NCBI RefSeq assembly: GCF_900009265.2
Contig: NZ_LR734982.1
Location: 167,242 to 231,241, forward strand
Source of the DNA: Planktothrix paucivesiculata PCC 9631
GTDB lineage: Bacteria > Cyanobacteriota > Cyanobacteriia > Cyanobacteriales > Microcoleaceae
Direction of reading: 5' to 3'
Length of the DNA stretch: 64,000 bases
Shown here: positions 55,581 to 64,000 of the stretch, in pieces
Position numbering within the stretch: position 1 is the first letter of the stretch
Layout of the letters: each line of letters opens with the position of its first letter
Position numbers and translations under genes: made by a program
The notes under the pieces: generated by a model
Told to the model about the DNA's origin: nothing
The model's input: only the letters and a program-made list of their open reading frames with translations
Databases searched by the model: none

Positions 55581-57734
55581 ATGATTACCGATTTAGTTAC
55601 CAACCATCAAGGCGATATTTTAATCGTTGACGATTTACCCGATAACCTCCGTCTGCTGAGGGATACCTTGAGTGAAGAAGGCTATAAGGTTCGCAGTGCC
55701 ACGACGGGGGCCATGGCAATCAGAGCCGCCCACTCTCCATCGACTGATTTAATCTTACTTGATATTAAACTGCCCGATCTCGATGGCTATGAAGTATGTA
55801 GAAAATTAAAATCCGATGGACGCACCGCAGATATTCCCGTGATTTTTTTGAGTGCCCTGAATGAAACCTCGAATAAAGTTCAAGGTCTGGCTGCCGGGGG
55901 AGTGGATTATATTTCTAAGCCATTTCAAGTTCAAGAAGTATTAGCTCGTGTCGCCATTCATCTGACCATCCGAAGGCTTCAAAAAAGCTTGCAACAACAG
56001 AATTTACGCTTGATTCAAGAGATAGAAGAACATCAACAGCTTAAAGAAGTCCTCTTTGCCGAAAAAGAATTGGCTCAGGTGACTTTACAATCCATTGGTG
56101 ATGCGGTGATTACCACCGATGCCCAGGAGAATATTAGGTATTTTAATCCCGTTGCTGAAAAACTCACGGGCTGGAAAGCACAGGAAGCCGAAGGACTACC
56201 TCTGTCTGAGGTTTTTATAATTATTAATGAAGTTACGAGAAAACCCGCAGACAATCCGATCACCAAAGCACTATTAGAAGGGAAAATCGTAGGTTTAGCG
56301 AACCATACAGTTTTGATAGCTCGGGATGGGACAGAGTATGCGATTGAGGACTCAGCAGCCCCGATTCGCGATCGTCAAGGTGAAATTATCGGCGCGATCA
56401 TTGTCTTTCATGATGTGACCGAATCGCGCTATCTCACCCGTCAACTCTCTTGGGAAGCTAGTCACGATGCCTTGACGGGCCTCATCAACCGTCGAAGATT
56501 TGAGCAGTATCTCATGGAGGCGATCGCCTCTGTTCAACACAGTAATCACCATCACGTTCTCTGTTATTTAGATTTAGATCAGTTTAAAGTGGTGAACGAT
56601 ACCGTGGGTCATATTGCCGGCGATGAACTCCTGCGTCAAATTACGACACTTTTACAACAGGCAGTTCGGGCAAATGATCGGTTAGCTCGCTTGGGGGGTG
56701 ATGAATTTGGTCTTTTGCTGACTCAATGTCCCCTTTCTCAAGCCGCTCAGATTGCGGAAATTTTGAAAGACAAAGTGCGTCAGTTTCGGTTTATTTGGGA
56801 GAGCAAAACCTTTATTGTTGGGGTTAGTATTGGGGTGGTTGCTATTAATAAAACCAATCCAGATTTGATGGAGATTTTGGGGGCGGCGGATGCCGCTTGT
56901 TATGCAGCCAAAGCTAAAGGGCGCAACTGTATTCATATTTATCACCAGGATGATGGGGAACTGATTAAACAACGGACGCAGAGGCAGTTGATTGCCAAAA
57001 TCAGCCGAGCGCTGGAAACCCATCGTTTTTGTCTATATTATCAAAAGATTGTTTCTATTACTTCTAAATCCTTAGTAGAACATTATGAGGTTTTACTGAG
57101 AATGTTGGATGAAAATGGCGAATTAATCCCTCCCAGTACCTTTATTCCTGCGGCCGAGCGTTATGGATTGATCACTGATATCGATTGCTGGGTGGTTGAA
57201 ACTTTTTTCTCGAATTATAAAAAAATATCTCAGCAAAACTTTATCCAGCAAAGTTTATATGCGATTAATCTTTCTGGTGCTAGTATTTGTAACAATGGGT
57301 TTTTGGAGTTTTTAATTGAACAATTTCCTCGCTACCAAATTCCCCCCCAAACCATTTGTTTTGAAATTACTGAAACCGCCGCGATCGCTAACTTCGACCA
57401 AGCCCGATATTTTATGGGGGAACTCAAAGAGATTGGCTGTCGCTTTGCCCTAGATGATTTTGGTAGTGGGTTAAGTTCCTTTGCTTATCTGATCAATTTA
57501 CCCGTGGATTATCTAAAAATTGATGGTACTTTTGTTAAGAATATTAATGATAATTTAATTTCTCAAGCGATCGTTGAAGGTTTTAATCGTATTGCCCACG
57601 CCATGAATCTGGAAACGGTAGCTGAGTTTGTGGAGGACGAAACCATCTTACAAAAGTTACGAGAGATTGGAGTTGATTATGCTCAGGGTTATGGAATTTC
57701 CCATCCGGTTCCGATTAACTTCAACCACGAATAA
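55581..57734 (+). CDS. REC-PAS-GGDEF-EAL cyclic-di-GMP enzyme
   Basis: A 717-residue response regulator. Receiver about 10-125 with Asp61 (LILLDIKLPDLDG), PAS about 160-280, GGDEF about 290-450 with intact GGDEF (372-376, RLGGDEFGLLL) and EAL about 460-710. The EAL signature reads EVL (503-505), while the catalytic Asn (YAINLSGAS), Glu (FEITETAAI), DDFG and Lys (VDYLKIDGTF) are present, so both synthesis and breakdown of c-di-GMP are possible. It would tie phosphorelay input to motility or biofilm control. It may be fed by the nearby hybrid kinases, which is inference. Confidence 0.92.
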   Translation: MITDLVTNHQGDILIVDDLPDNLRLLRDTLSEEGYKVRSATTGAMAIRAAHSPSTDLILLDIKLPDLDGYEVCRKLKSDGRTADIPVIFLSALNETSNKVQGLAAGGVDYISKPFQVQEVLARVAIHLTIRRLQKSLQQQNLRLIQEIEEHQQLKEVLFAEKELAQVTLQSIGDAVITTDAQENIRYFNPVAEKLTGWKAQEAEGLPLSEVFIIINEVTRKPADNPITKALLEGKIVGLANHTVLIARDGTEYAIEDSAAPIRDRQGEIIGAIIVFHDVTESRYLTRQLSWEASHDALTGLINRRRFEQYLMEAIASVQHSNHHHVLCYLDLDQFKVVNDTVGHIAGDELLRQITTLLQQAVRANDRLARLGGDEFGLLLTQCPLSQAAQIAEILKDKVRQFRFIWESKTFIVGVSIGVVAINKTNPDLMEILGAADAACYAAKAKGRNCIHIYHQDDGELIKQRTQRQLIAKISRALETHRFCLYYQKIVSITSKSLVEHYEVLLRMLDENGELIPPSTFIPAAERYGLITDIDCWVVETFFSNYKKISQQNFIQQSLYAINLSGASICNNGFLEFLIEQFPRYQIPPQTICFEITETAAIANFDQARYFMGELKEIGCRFALDDFGSGLSSFAYLINLPVDYLKIDGTFVKNINDNLISQAIVEGFNRIAHAMNLETVAEFVEDETILQKLREIGVDYAQGYGISHPVPINFNHE

Positions 57735-57785
57735 AAATCCCCCAACTTTGTAGTCAGGGGGGTAGGTCAAAAGTCGGTTAGATGA

Positions 57786-57941
57786 TTAAACAACACGCCG
57801 GCCAGTCAGTAGGTTATAGACAATAGCAATCAGTGCCAAAACCAAAAGAATATGGATTAAGCCGCCTCCAACATTAACTGAGAATCCTAATAACCAGAGG
57901 ATGAGTAGTACACCAACGGCACTCCAGATGATATTAGACAT
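57786..57941 (-). CDS. Lmo0937-family small membrane protein
   Basis: A 51-residue protein with two hydrophobic helices separated by a Gly-rich turn (MSNIIWSAVGVLLILWLLGF, then VNVGGGLIHILLVLALIAIV) and a short basic tail. This is the Lmo0937 family, often located near CsbD stress genes. A GGAG motif precedes the ATG at 57941. It lies just downstream of a small secreted-protein gene, with CsbD beyond. Confidence 0.85.
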   Translation of the reverse strand: MSNIIWSAVGVLLILWLLGFSVNVGGGLIHILLVLALIAIVYNLLTGRRVV

Positions 57942-57976
57942 ATTTTCTCCTTTTATTGAGATAAAATTCAATGACG

Positions 57977-58402
57977 TTATTTGGTCGGTGGTTCGGGCTT
58001 AAATAGATCACGAACATCAGCTTCTACACCTTTAATGGCTTGACGGTCTTGCTTTGCTGCTTCCTGGGTTTTTCCACCCGGGTTGTAGTCAGGGTTTTTA
58101 ATACTATCAAGAATCCCTTGTTGGGTATTCGCATCAAATTGCTGATCGTTTTGAACAACATCGGTTTTCTGGTCATCTGTGATGTTAGCGATCGCTTCTT
58201 GGGCCTTATCCTTAACATTACTGATCATCTCTTTCGCTTGATCCATGATAGCAATTTGAGTCTGCGGTGAATTCATGCCTTGGGTTGATGAACTTGCAGC
58301 CCAACTTGATTCCGATGCCAAACTAAAGACAAGGGCAGTTGAGAGGAATAAAACCATGCCGATAGACAGCAGGAATTTACGAACTTTGCTAAACAAAATC
58401 AT
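57977..58402 (-). CDS. Hypothetical exported stress-associated protein
   Basis: About 141 residues: a signal peptide (FLLSIGMVLFLSTALVFSLA, cleavage near SSWA) and a mainly helical, Lys/Asp/Gln-rich mature part (KEMISNVKDKAQEAIANITD, DYNPGGKTQEAAKQDRQA). It resembles small periplasmic proteins found with CsbD in cyanobacteria, but I cannot name the family. Start at MILFSKVRKF is preferred because the signal peptide then begins normally. Confidence 0.72.
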   Translation of the reverse strand: MILFSKVRKFLLSIGMVLFLSTALVFSLASESSWAASSSTQGMNSPQTQIAIMDQAKEMISNVKDKAQEAIANITDDQKTDVVQNDQQFDANTQQGILDSIKNPDYNPGGKTQEAAKQDRQAIKGVEADVRDLFKPEPPTK

Positions 58403-58635
58403 GTTAATATCCAAAATATTTTTGATGGCTCGCAACTAACTGAGTTTTTTATTCATTGGTAGATCTACCAAAAAATATTTATTTTAAACTGGGGCAAATT
58501 ATCAGGACTCTCTGGGAAAATTCGATAAACGCAAACTACACACTATTTTAGGTGTTAAGTTGTTATCGTTTTTACCATTATTTGAAACCGATCTTACGGG
58601 TCAAAAATGGTAGAATCCAATGCCCACATAGCCTT

Positions 58636-58818
58636 TTAGTCCAGTTTAGCTTTGACTTCATCTTTCACATCTTCAACGGTGTGAATCACTTTTGCCTCAG
58701 CTTGTTTTTCCTTGCCTTCTGCCTGATCTTTAGGATCTCCCGTCACGTTACCTACGGTTTCTTGAACCTTACCGGCAATATTTTTAGCGGTGGCTTTCTC
58801 TCTATTTTTTAAGCTCAT
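58636..58818 (-). CDS. CsbD-family stress response protein
   Basis: A 60-residue charged protein with the CsbD pattern AGKVQETVGNVTGDPKDQAE. CsbD proteins accumulate under general stress; molecular role unknown. It is likely transcribed with the two small genes that follow on the minus strand. Dispersed repeat copy B lies upstream. Confidence 0.88.
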   Translation of the reverse strand: MSLKNREKATAKNIAGKVQETVGNVTGDPKDQAEGKEKQAEAKVIHTVEDVKDEVKAKLD

Positions 58819-58997
58819 ATCGGCTCCTAGTTACGGTTTTTAAATTTGATATTTACTAATTTGAGCGGTCTTAACAACTCTGTTAATAAATTTCATACTT
58901 TTATTGTAGTAGCCTTTTTATAAATTGATTGCGTTTTTATCAATTAATACAAAAGATATACCATTAGGAATAGAATCTCATCAGGGAATAGGCAATA

Positions 58998-59064
58998 GGG
59001 AATAGGGAACACCAGATAATACTTCTGGCTGTTTCATATCCTTTATAAATTATTACAACCTCCG
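58998..59064 (+). repeat. Dispersed intergenic repeat, copy B
   Basis: Same ordered blocks as copy A at 5789-5870: GGGAATAGGGAACACC, ATAATACTTCTG, CTGTTTCATATC, TTACAACCTCCGT. It occupies the gap of about 330 bases between the P450 stop and CsbD, which otherwise shows no gene. Confidence 0.75.
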
Positions 59065-59151
59065 TCTCGCGCTTCGCGCATTGCTATACCTGTAGGGGTA
59101 ATTGATGAATTAATCCTACAGATATAGTTAGGAGGGATCAAGGATACCTGC

Positions 59152-60486
59152 TTAATTGTTTAAACGTCGCAACTGTACTTTTAAACCATCCCGGGGACGG
59201 GGAGTGGGAATGGTAATTAAGTCTAAGGATTGATTGGGTAATAGTTGCCAATCATAATTTCTGACTAATAAAGCGGCAAATAATTTGATCTCTAATTTAG
59301 CAAATTCTTTGCCAATACATTCGCGCATTCCGCCCCCAAAGGGAACCCAACTAAAGGGTTTTGGTTTATCTTCATTGCGGGCTTCACTAAACCGCTCAGG
59401 ATCAAATTCTTGCGGTTGAAAATAAACCGTTTCATCCTGATGGGTTTTGGCAATTTGATATAAAATAGACCAGCCTTTGGGGATAGAATAACCGTTATAT
59501 TCACAATCTTGAATTACTTCTCGAAACCCACCGCCAACCGGAGGCACAAACCGCAATACTTCTTTCATCACCTGTTCTAAATAGGTCATGGATTTTAAAT
59601 CTTCAAAAGTGATGGGTTGAGAGGGATCAAATTGTTGCTGTTCGGCTCTAATTTTTGCTATAATATCAGGACGCTGACCGACCTGTAAACAGAAGGATGC
59701 GATCGCCGAAGTTAAGGTTTCATGTCCGGCAAATAATAGGGTTAAAATCTGATCCTTGAGTTCTTCAATTCCGAGTTTGTTTCCGTCTTCATCCTGGGCT
59801 TGTAATAATAATCCCAAGGTATCTTCCCCAGACTGGGGTTGTTGTTGGCGTTCACGAATTAGGGTTTCTATTTCTGTTAATAATAACTGATGGGATTTAC
59901 AAGCTCGATTAAATTTTGTTCCGGGTAAACGCAGGGGAATAGTAAATAGTCCATCACACCAATCTTCAAAGATTTCTTCTAAATGGGTATCGGTAGCTTG
60001 CTGTTTTCCAATTAATAATTTACAGGCAATATCAAAGGTATATTTCCGTAATTCAGGATACCAAATTAAGGTTGATATTTGTTCCCATTTATGCAAATAA
60101 CGATGGGTGAAATCTTCCATAGTCGCAGCATATCCGGCTAAAGCTCTGGGTTGAAAGGCTTGGGATAAAATCTTACGGCGAGACTTATGAATATCTCCCA
60201 ATTGCATTGATAATGATCCCTGTCCTAATAATATTCGGGTACTTGGCGGCCAAGCCACAATAAAATATTTATTCTCATTTGCAAATAAAAACCGATTAGC
60301 TTCCGATCCCATCATAATTACAGTGGGACGACCAAAAAGATGGGTTTTAAAGATTGATCCATATTGTTTTTGTCGTTTATCAGCAAAATCAGGATCTCGC
60401 AAAAAACTAATGGTTTCACCCATCATCGGAAAACCCGATTTACCCGGGGGCAAAGGCAGAGACGTTGTAGATTTAGTTGAGGTCAT
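59152..60486 (-). CDS. Cytochrome P450 (CYP120-like)
   Basis: A 444-residue soluble P450. I-helix motif AGHETLTS, ExxR in KEVLRFVPP, and the heme loop FSWVPFGGGMRECIG with the heme thiolate Cys390. The Pro-rich N-terminus LPLPPGKSGFPMMGET is typical of the CYP120 group, which oxidises retinoic acid and related apocarotenoids in Synechocystis. The substrate here is inferred by family only. The start codon is about 80 bases from a divergent acetyltransferase gene. Confidence 0.9.
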   Translation of the reverse strand: MTSTKSTTSLPLPPGKSGFPMMGETISFLRDPDFADKRQKQYGSIFKTHLFGRPTVIMMGSEANRFLFANENKYFIVAWPPSTRILLGQGSLSMQLGDIHKSRRKILSQAFQPRALAGYAATMEDFTHRYLHKWEQISTLIWYPELRKYTFDIACKLLIGKQQATDTHLEEIFEDWCDGLFTIPLRLPGTKFNRACKSHQLLLTEIETLIRERQQQPQSGEDTLGLLLQAQDEDGNKLGIEELKDQILTLLFAGHETLTSAIASFCLQVGQRPDIIAKIRAEQQQFDPSQPITFEDLKSMTYLEQVMKEVLRFVPPVGGGFREVIQDCEYNGYSIPKGWSILYQIAKTHQDETVYFQPQEFDPERFSEARNEDKPKPFSWVPFGGGMRECIGKEFAKLEIKLFAALLVRNYDWQLLPNQSLDLITIPTPRPRDGLKVQLRRLNN

Positions 60487-60568
60487 AGTGAAGGTAATTG
60501 ATTAATTTGAACAGAAATGATAGGATTGAGTCATGATCCAAATGCTAACACTATTTCCTTAAAAGATC

Positions 60569-61207
60569 ATGAATTACGGCCCCTCTCCCCAAACCCGTTA
60601 TCCCATCCCCGAACAAACTCGATTAGTCTATCTGAAAACCATTATTAAAAATCCGAATATTATTGTCGGGGATTATACTTATTATGATGATTTTGAGAAC
60701 CCAGAAAACTTTGAAAAGAATGTTTTATACCATTTTGACTTTATCGGAGATCAATTAATTATGGGTAAATTTTGTGCGATCGCTTCCGATGTTAAATTTA
60801 TCATGAATGGCGGGAATCATCGCACGGATTGGTTAACTAATTATCCTTTTCCCGTATTTGGAAACGGTTGGGAATCTGCCATGCCCGATTCTTGGCCGTT
60901 TAAAGGAAATACGGTAATTGGTAATGATGTTTGGATCGGATATGGGGCTACAATTATGCCGGGTATTAATATTGGAGATGGGGCAATTATTGGGGCTCAA
61001 TCAGTTGTGACCCGGGATGTTCCTCCCTATACAATTGTGGGGGGAAATCCGGCCCAACAAATTCGCAAACGGTTTGAAGATTCTATGATTGAAGACTTAT
61101 TAAATATCCGATGGTGGGATTGGGATATTCAGAAGATTACTCGGCATCTTCACGCTATTTGTGGGGCGGATATTGAGGCGTTGCGTCAGGCTTTAGACTC
61201 TGAGTAA
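60569..61207 (+). CDS. Vat/CatB-type hexapeptide acetyltransferase
   Basis: A 212-residue left-handed beta-helix acetyltransferase of the xenobiotic class: YYDDFENPENFEKNVLYHFD at the start, catalytic His in MNGGNHRTDWLTNYPF, hexapeptide turns VIGNDVWIGYGATIMPGINI and AIIGAQSVVTRDVPPYTIVG. Members acetylate streptogramin A or chloramphenicol, but chromosomal cyanobacterial homologues have no proven substrate. It is complete and stands alone on plus. Confidence 0.87.
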   Translation: MNYGPSPQTRYPIPEQTRLVYLKTIIKNPNIIVGDYTYYDDFENPENFEKNVLYHFDFIGDQLIMGKFCAIASDVKFIMNGGNHRTDWLTNYPFPVFGNGWESAMPDSWPFKGNTVIGNDVWIGYGATIMPGINIGDGAIIGAQSVVTRDVPPYTIVGGNPAQQIRKRFEDSMIEDLLNIRWWDWDIQKITRHLHAICGADIEALRQALDSE

Positions 61208-61328
61208 AGAATGGGGGCACGAAGGTGGAAGCGATTATGCTGACTGAGTTATAATAGGCAAAGGCTGACTCTATTACCTGGGTAGGTGCTTGGAGGTAGC
61301 GATCGCTCAAAAAGGAGATAAAATTTAG

Positions 61329-61613
61329 TTGGAAATATTTGATTTAATCTTCTTGGATAGTATTGTTGAGAAAATTGAGCGCAAGCACAACGTTCAGACA
61401 CAGGAGGTAAGAGAAGTTTTTATGCGGTTTCCACTTATACGATTTATTGAAAAAGGAAACCGTCAAAATGAAAACGTTTATGCCGCTTATGGTCAAACAC
61501 AGACGGGACGCTACTTAATTGTTTTCTTCATCTATAAAGAAGATAATAATGCCTTAATATTATCAGCGAGGGACATGACCAATGCCGAACGAAGAAAATA
61601 CCGAAATGGCTAG
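61329..61613 (+). CDS. BrnT-like toxin (DUF497)
   Basis: A 94-residue RNase-like toxin with the BrnT C-terminal motif ILSARDMTNAERRKYRNG and the central YAAYGQTQTGRYLIVFFIY. It starts with TTG, preceded by AAAGGAG at 61312-61318. The CopG-like antitoxin gene begins inside its last codons. Toxin-first order is typical of BrnTA. Confidence 0.82.
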   Translation: MEIFDLIFLDSIVEKIERKHNVQTQEVREVFMRFPLIRFIEKGNRQNENVYAAYGQTQTGRYLIVFFIYKEDNNALILSARDMTNAERRKYRNG

Positions 61614-61869
61614 AAGTTCTATCTCAAATGCTACCTCCTATGAAGATATAGGAGAGTTTTGGGATGAGCATGATACGGCCGATTATTGGGAGCAAACTTA
61701 TCCGGTTAAATTTACAATTAATCTTAGCCCTAAATCTCCGGTGACATATTACGGTATTGATCAAAGTTTATCTGAAAAAATCAGTGCTGTCGCGGAACAG
61801 AAAGGGATGTCTGCGTCAAATCTTTTAAATTTGTGGGTGCAGGAGAAATTACAGGAAGAAAGGGTTTAA
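61606..61869 (+). CDS. CopG/BrnA-like antitoxin
   Basis: About 87 residues. An acidic segment SYEDIGEFWDEHDTADYWEQ (seen in CopG-type antitoxins of cyanobacteria) is followed by a ribbon-helix-helix-like end (LSEKISAVAEQKGMSASNLL). I choose the ATG at 61606, giving the usual eight-base overlap with the toxin; an earlier ATG at 61582 is possible. It should neutralise the BrnT-like toxin and repress the operon. Confidence 0.78.
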   Translation: MARSSISNATSYEDIGEFWDEHDTADYWEQTYPVKFTINLSPKSPVTYYGIDQSLSEKISAVAEQKGMSASNLLNLWVQEKLQEERV

Positions 61870-62062
61870 GGTGATTCCTCTACCTGGGCTAAACTGAGGA
61901 ATGAAAAATAAATAACTTGCACAATTACAACGTGGAAACCTTGATCTACTGTAAACTATTGCTCAATTAGTCACCTTATTGGTTTTTCATTCCTGAGTAG
62001 GGTTTAGCTTAAGATAAAACATTTTAACTAGAGATGTCAATTGAGTGTAAAAGGCGTTAGGT

Positions 62063-62149
62063 ATGGATATAATAAATCTTATTTCAGCAATATTGGGACT
62101 GTTAGCAGCACCAGGGATAATTAAATTTATATTTAACCTGGCGAATTAA
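62063..62149 (+). CDS. Candidate 28-residue membrane peptide
   Basis: ATG-initiated frame: MDIINLISAILGLLAAPGII then KFIFNLAN. It forms one hydrophobic helix with a Gly/Pro kink and a single Lys, similar in style to small membrane peptides or type I toxins. A weak AGGCG lies upstream. No homologue recognised; it could be chance. Confidence 0.3.
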   Translation: MDIINLISAILGLLAAPGIIKFIFNLAN

Positions 62150-62200
62150 GCCAATTATACTTGATTAAAGGATAGTTTTCCGATTACATATAGTAACATT

Positions 62201-62217
62201 GGTGGGCAAAGCCCACC
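62201..62217. terminator. GGTGGGC/GCCCACC hairpin downstream of pgm
   Basis: GGTGGGCAAAGCCCACC forms a seven-base stem with a three-base loop, 30 bases beyond the pgm stop on the minus strand. This hairpin type is a frequent intergenic repeat in cyanobacteria. It may terminate pgm. Confidence 0.55.
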
Positions 62218-62246
62218 TTACGACTTGGGATTAATTTTACCCAATA

Positions 62247-63935
<1,689 letters not shown>

Positions 63936-64000
63936 TTAACACTTGTGATAAAAATTCAATCAATGATCGACAGAACTAAGAAATACCCGGTTGCACGGAT

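Larger units (their letters stand above)
61870..62246. other. Intergenic stretch with a small-peptide candidate and a hairpin
   Basis: About 375 bases between the antitoxin gene and pgm. It holds a 28-codon hydrophobic frame (62063-62149) and the GGTGGGCAAAGCCCACC hairpin at 62201-62217. No other feature is seen. Confidence 0.5.

Overview
The window looks like chromosomal DNA from a filamentous, non-heterocystous cyanobacterium, most like Planktothrix or a related Oscillatoriales genus. The reasons are the many GCGATCGC (HIP1) octamers, heptameric tandem repeats between genes, and genes typical of the group: ndhF, RbcR-type LysR regulators, light-dependent protochlorophyllide reductase, GUN4 domains, a DevBCA-type exporter, a CYP120-like P450 and DUF3685. 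The genus is an inference from style, not from a search. I found no rRNA or tRNA.

Layout. 1-5.8 kb: ndhF, a thioredoxin-like gene and an NnrU/Z-ISO-like gene on the minus strand, then two tandem rbcR-like genes on plus. 5.9-10 kb: a Ser/Thr kinase followed by two membrane-anchored periplasmic binding proteins (phosphate type and amino-acid type). 10.2-18.1 kb (minus strand): por, a devA-like ATPase, devC, a small secreted protein, devB and a VWA protein. A plus-strand GNAT and toxin-antitoxin block splits devA from devC. 18.4-20.9 kb: a TetR regulator and a pseudo-receiver/DUF3685 protein.

20.9-34.3 kb is an accessory region built around a decayed type III-A CRISPR-Cas locus. It holds a csx3-like fragment, cas10, an embedded Uma2 nuclease, csm2, csm3 and a half csm4 next to an IS5-like remnant. 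Beside it lie a three-repeat array, a UPF0175 gene and a WYL (TIGR03985-like) regulator gene cut in two by an IS630 element. An IS1634-like element closes the block. I saw no csm5, csm6, cas6, cas1 or cas2 in the window.

34.5-44 kb: a tandem-GUN4 lipoprotein, a barnase/barstar-like pair, bifunctional putA, an ISAs1 element in the putA terminator, relics of a MazF system and a single-chain GmrSD-like restriction protein. 44-58 kb: signalling genes (two large hybrid histidine kinases and a REC-PAS-GGDEF-EAL protein) with a repeat/PPC-domain protein, a sulfonate/nitrate-type binding protein, a CadD-family transporter and a Phd-like antitoxin broken by a MITE-like insert. 57.8-64 kb: small stress proteins (Lmo0937, CsbD), a P450, a Vat-like acetyltransferase, a BrnT/CopG pair and phosphoglucomutase.

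The main theme is genome decay and mobility beside core photosynthesis genes. Several genes are broken by elements whose junctions can be read exactly. A palindromic repeat found between genes elsewhere in the window also lies in frame inside devB.
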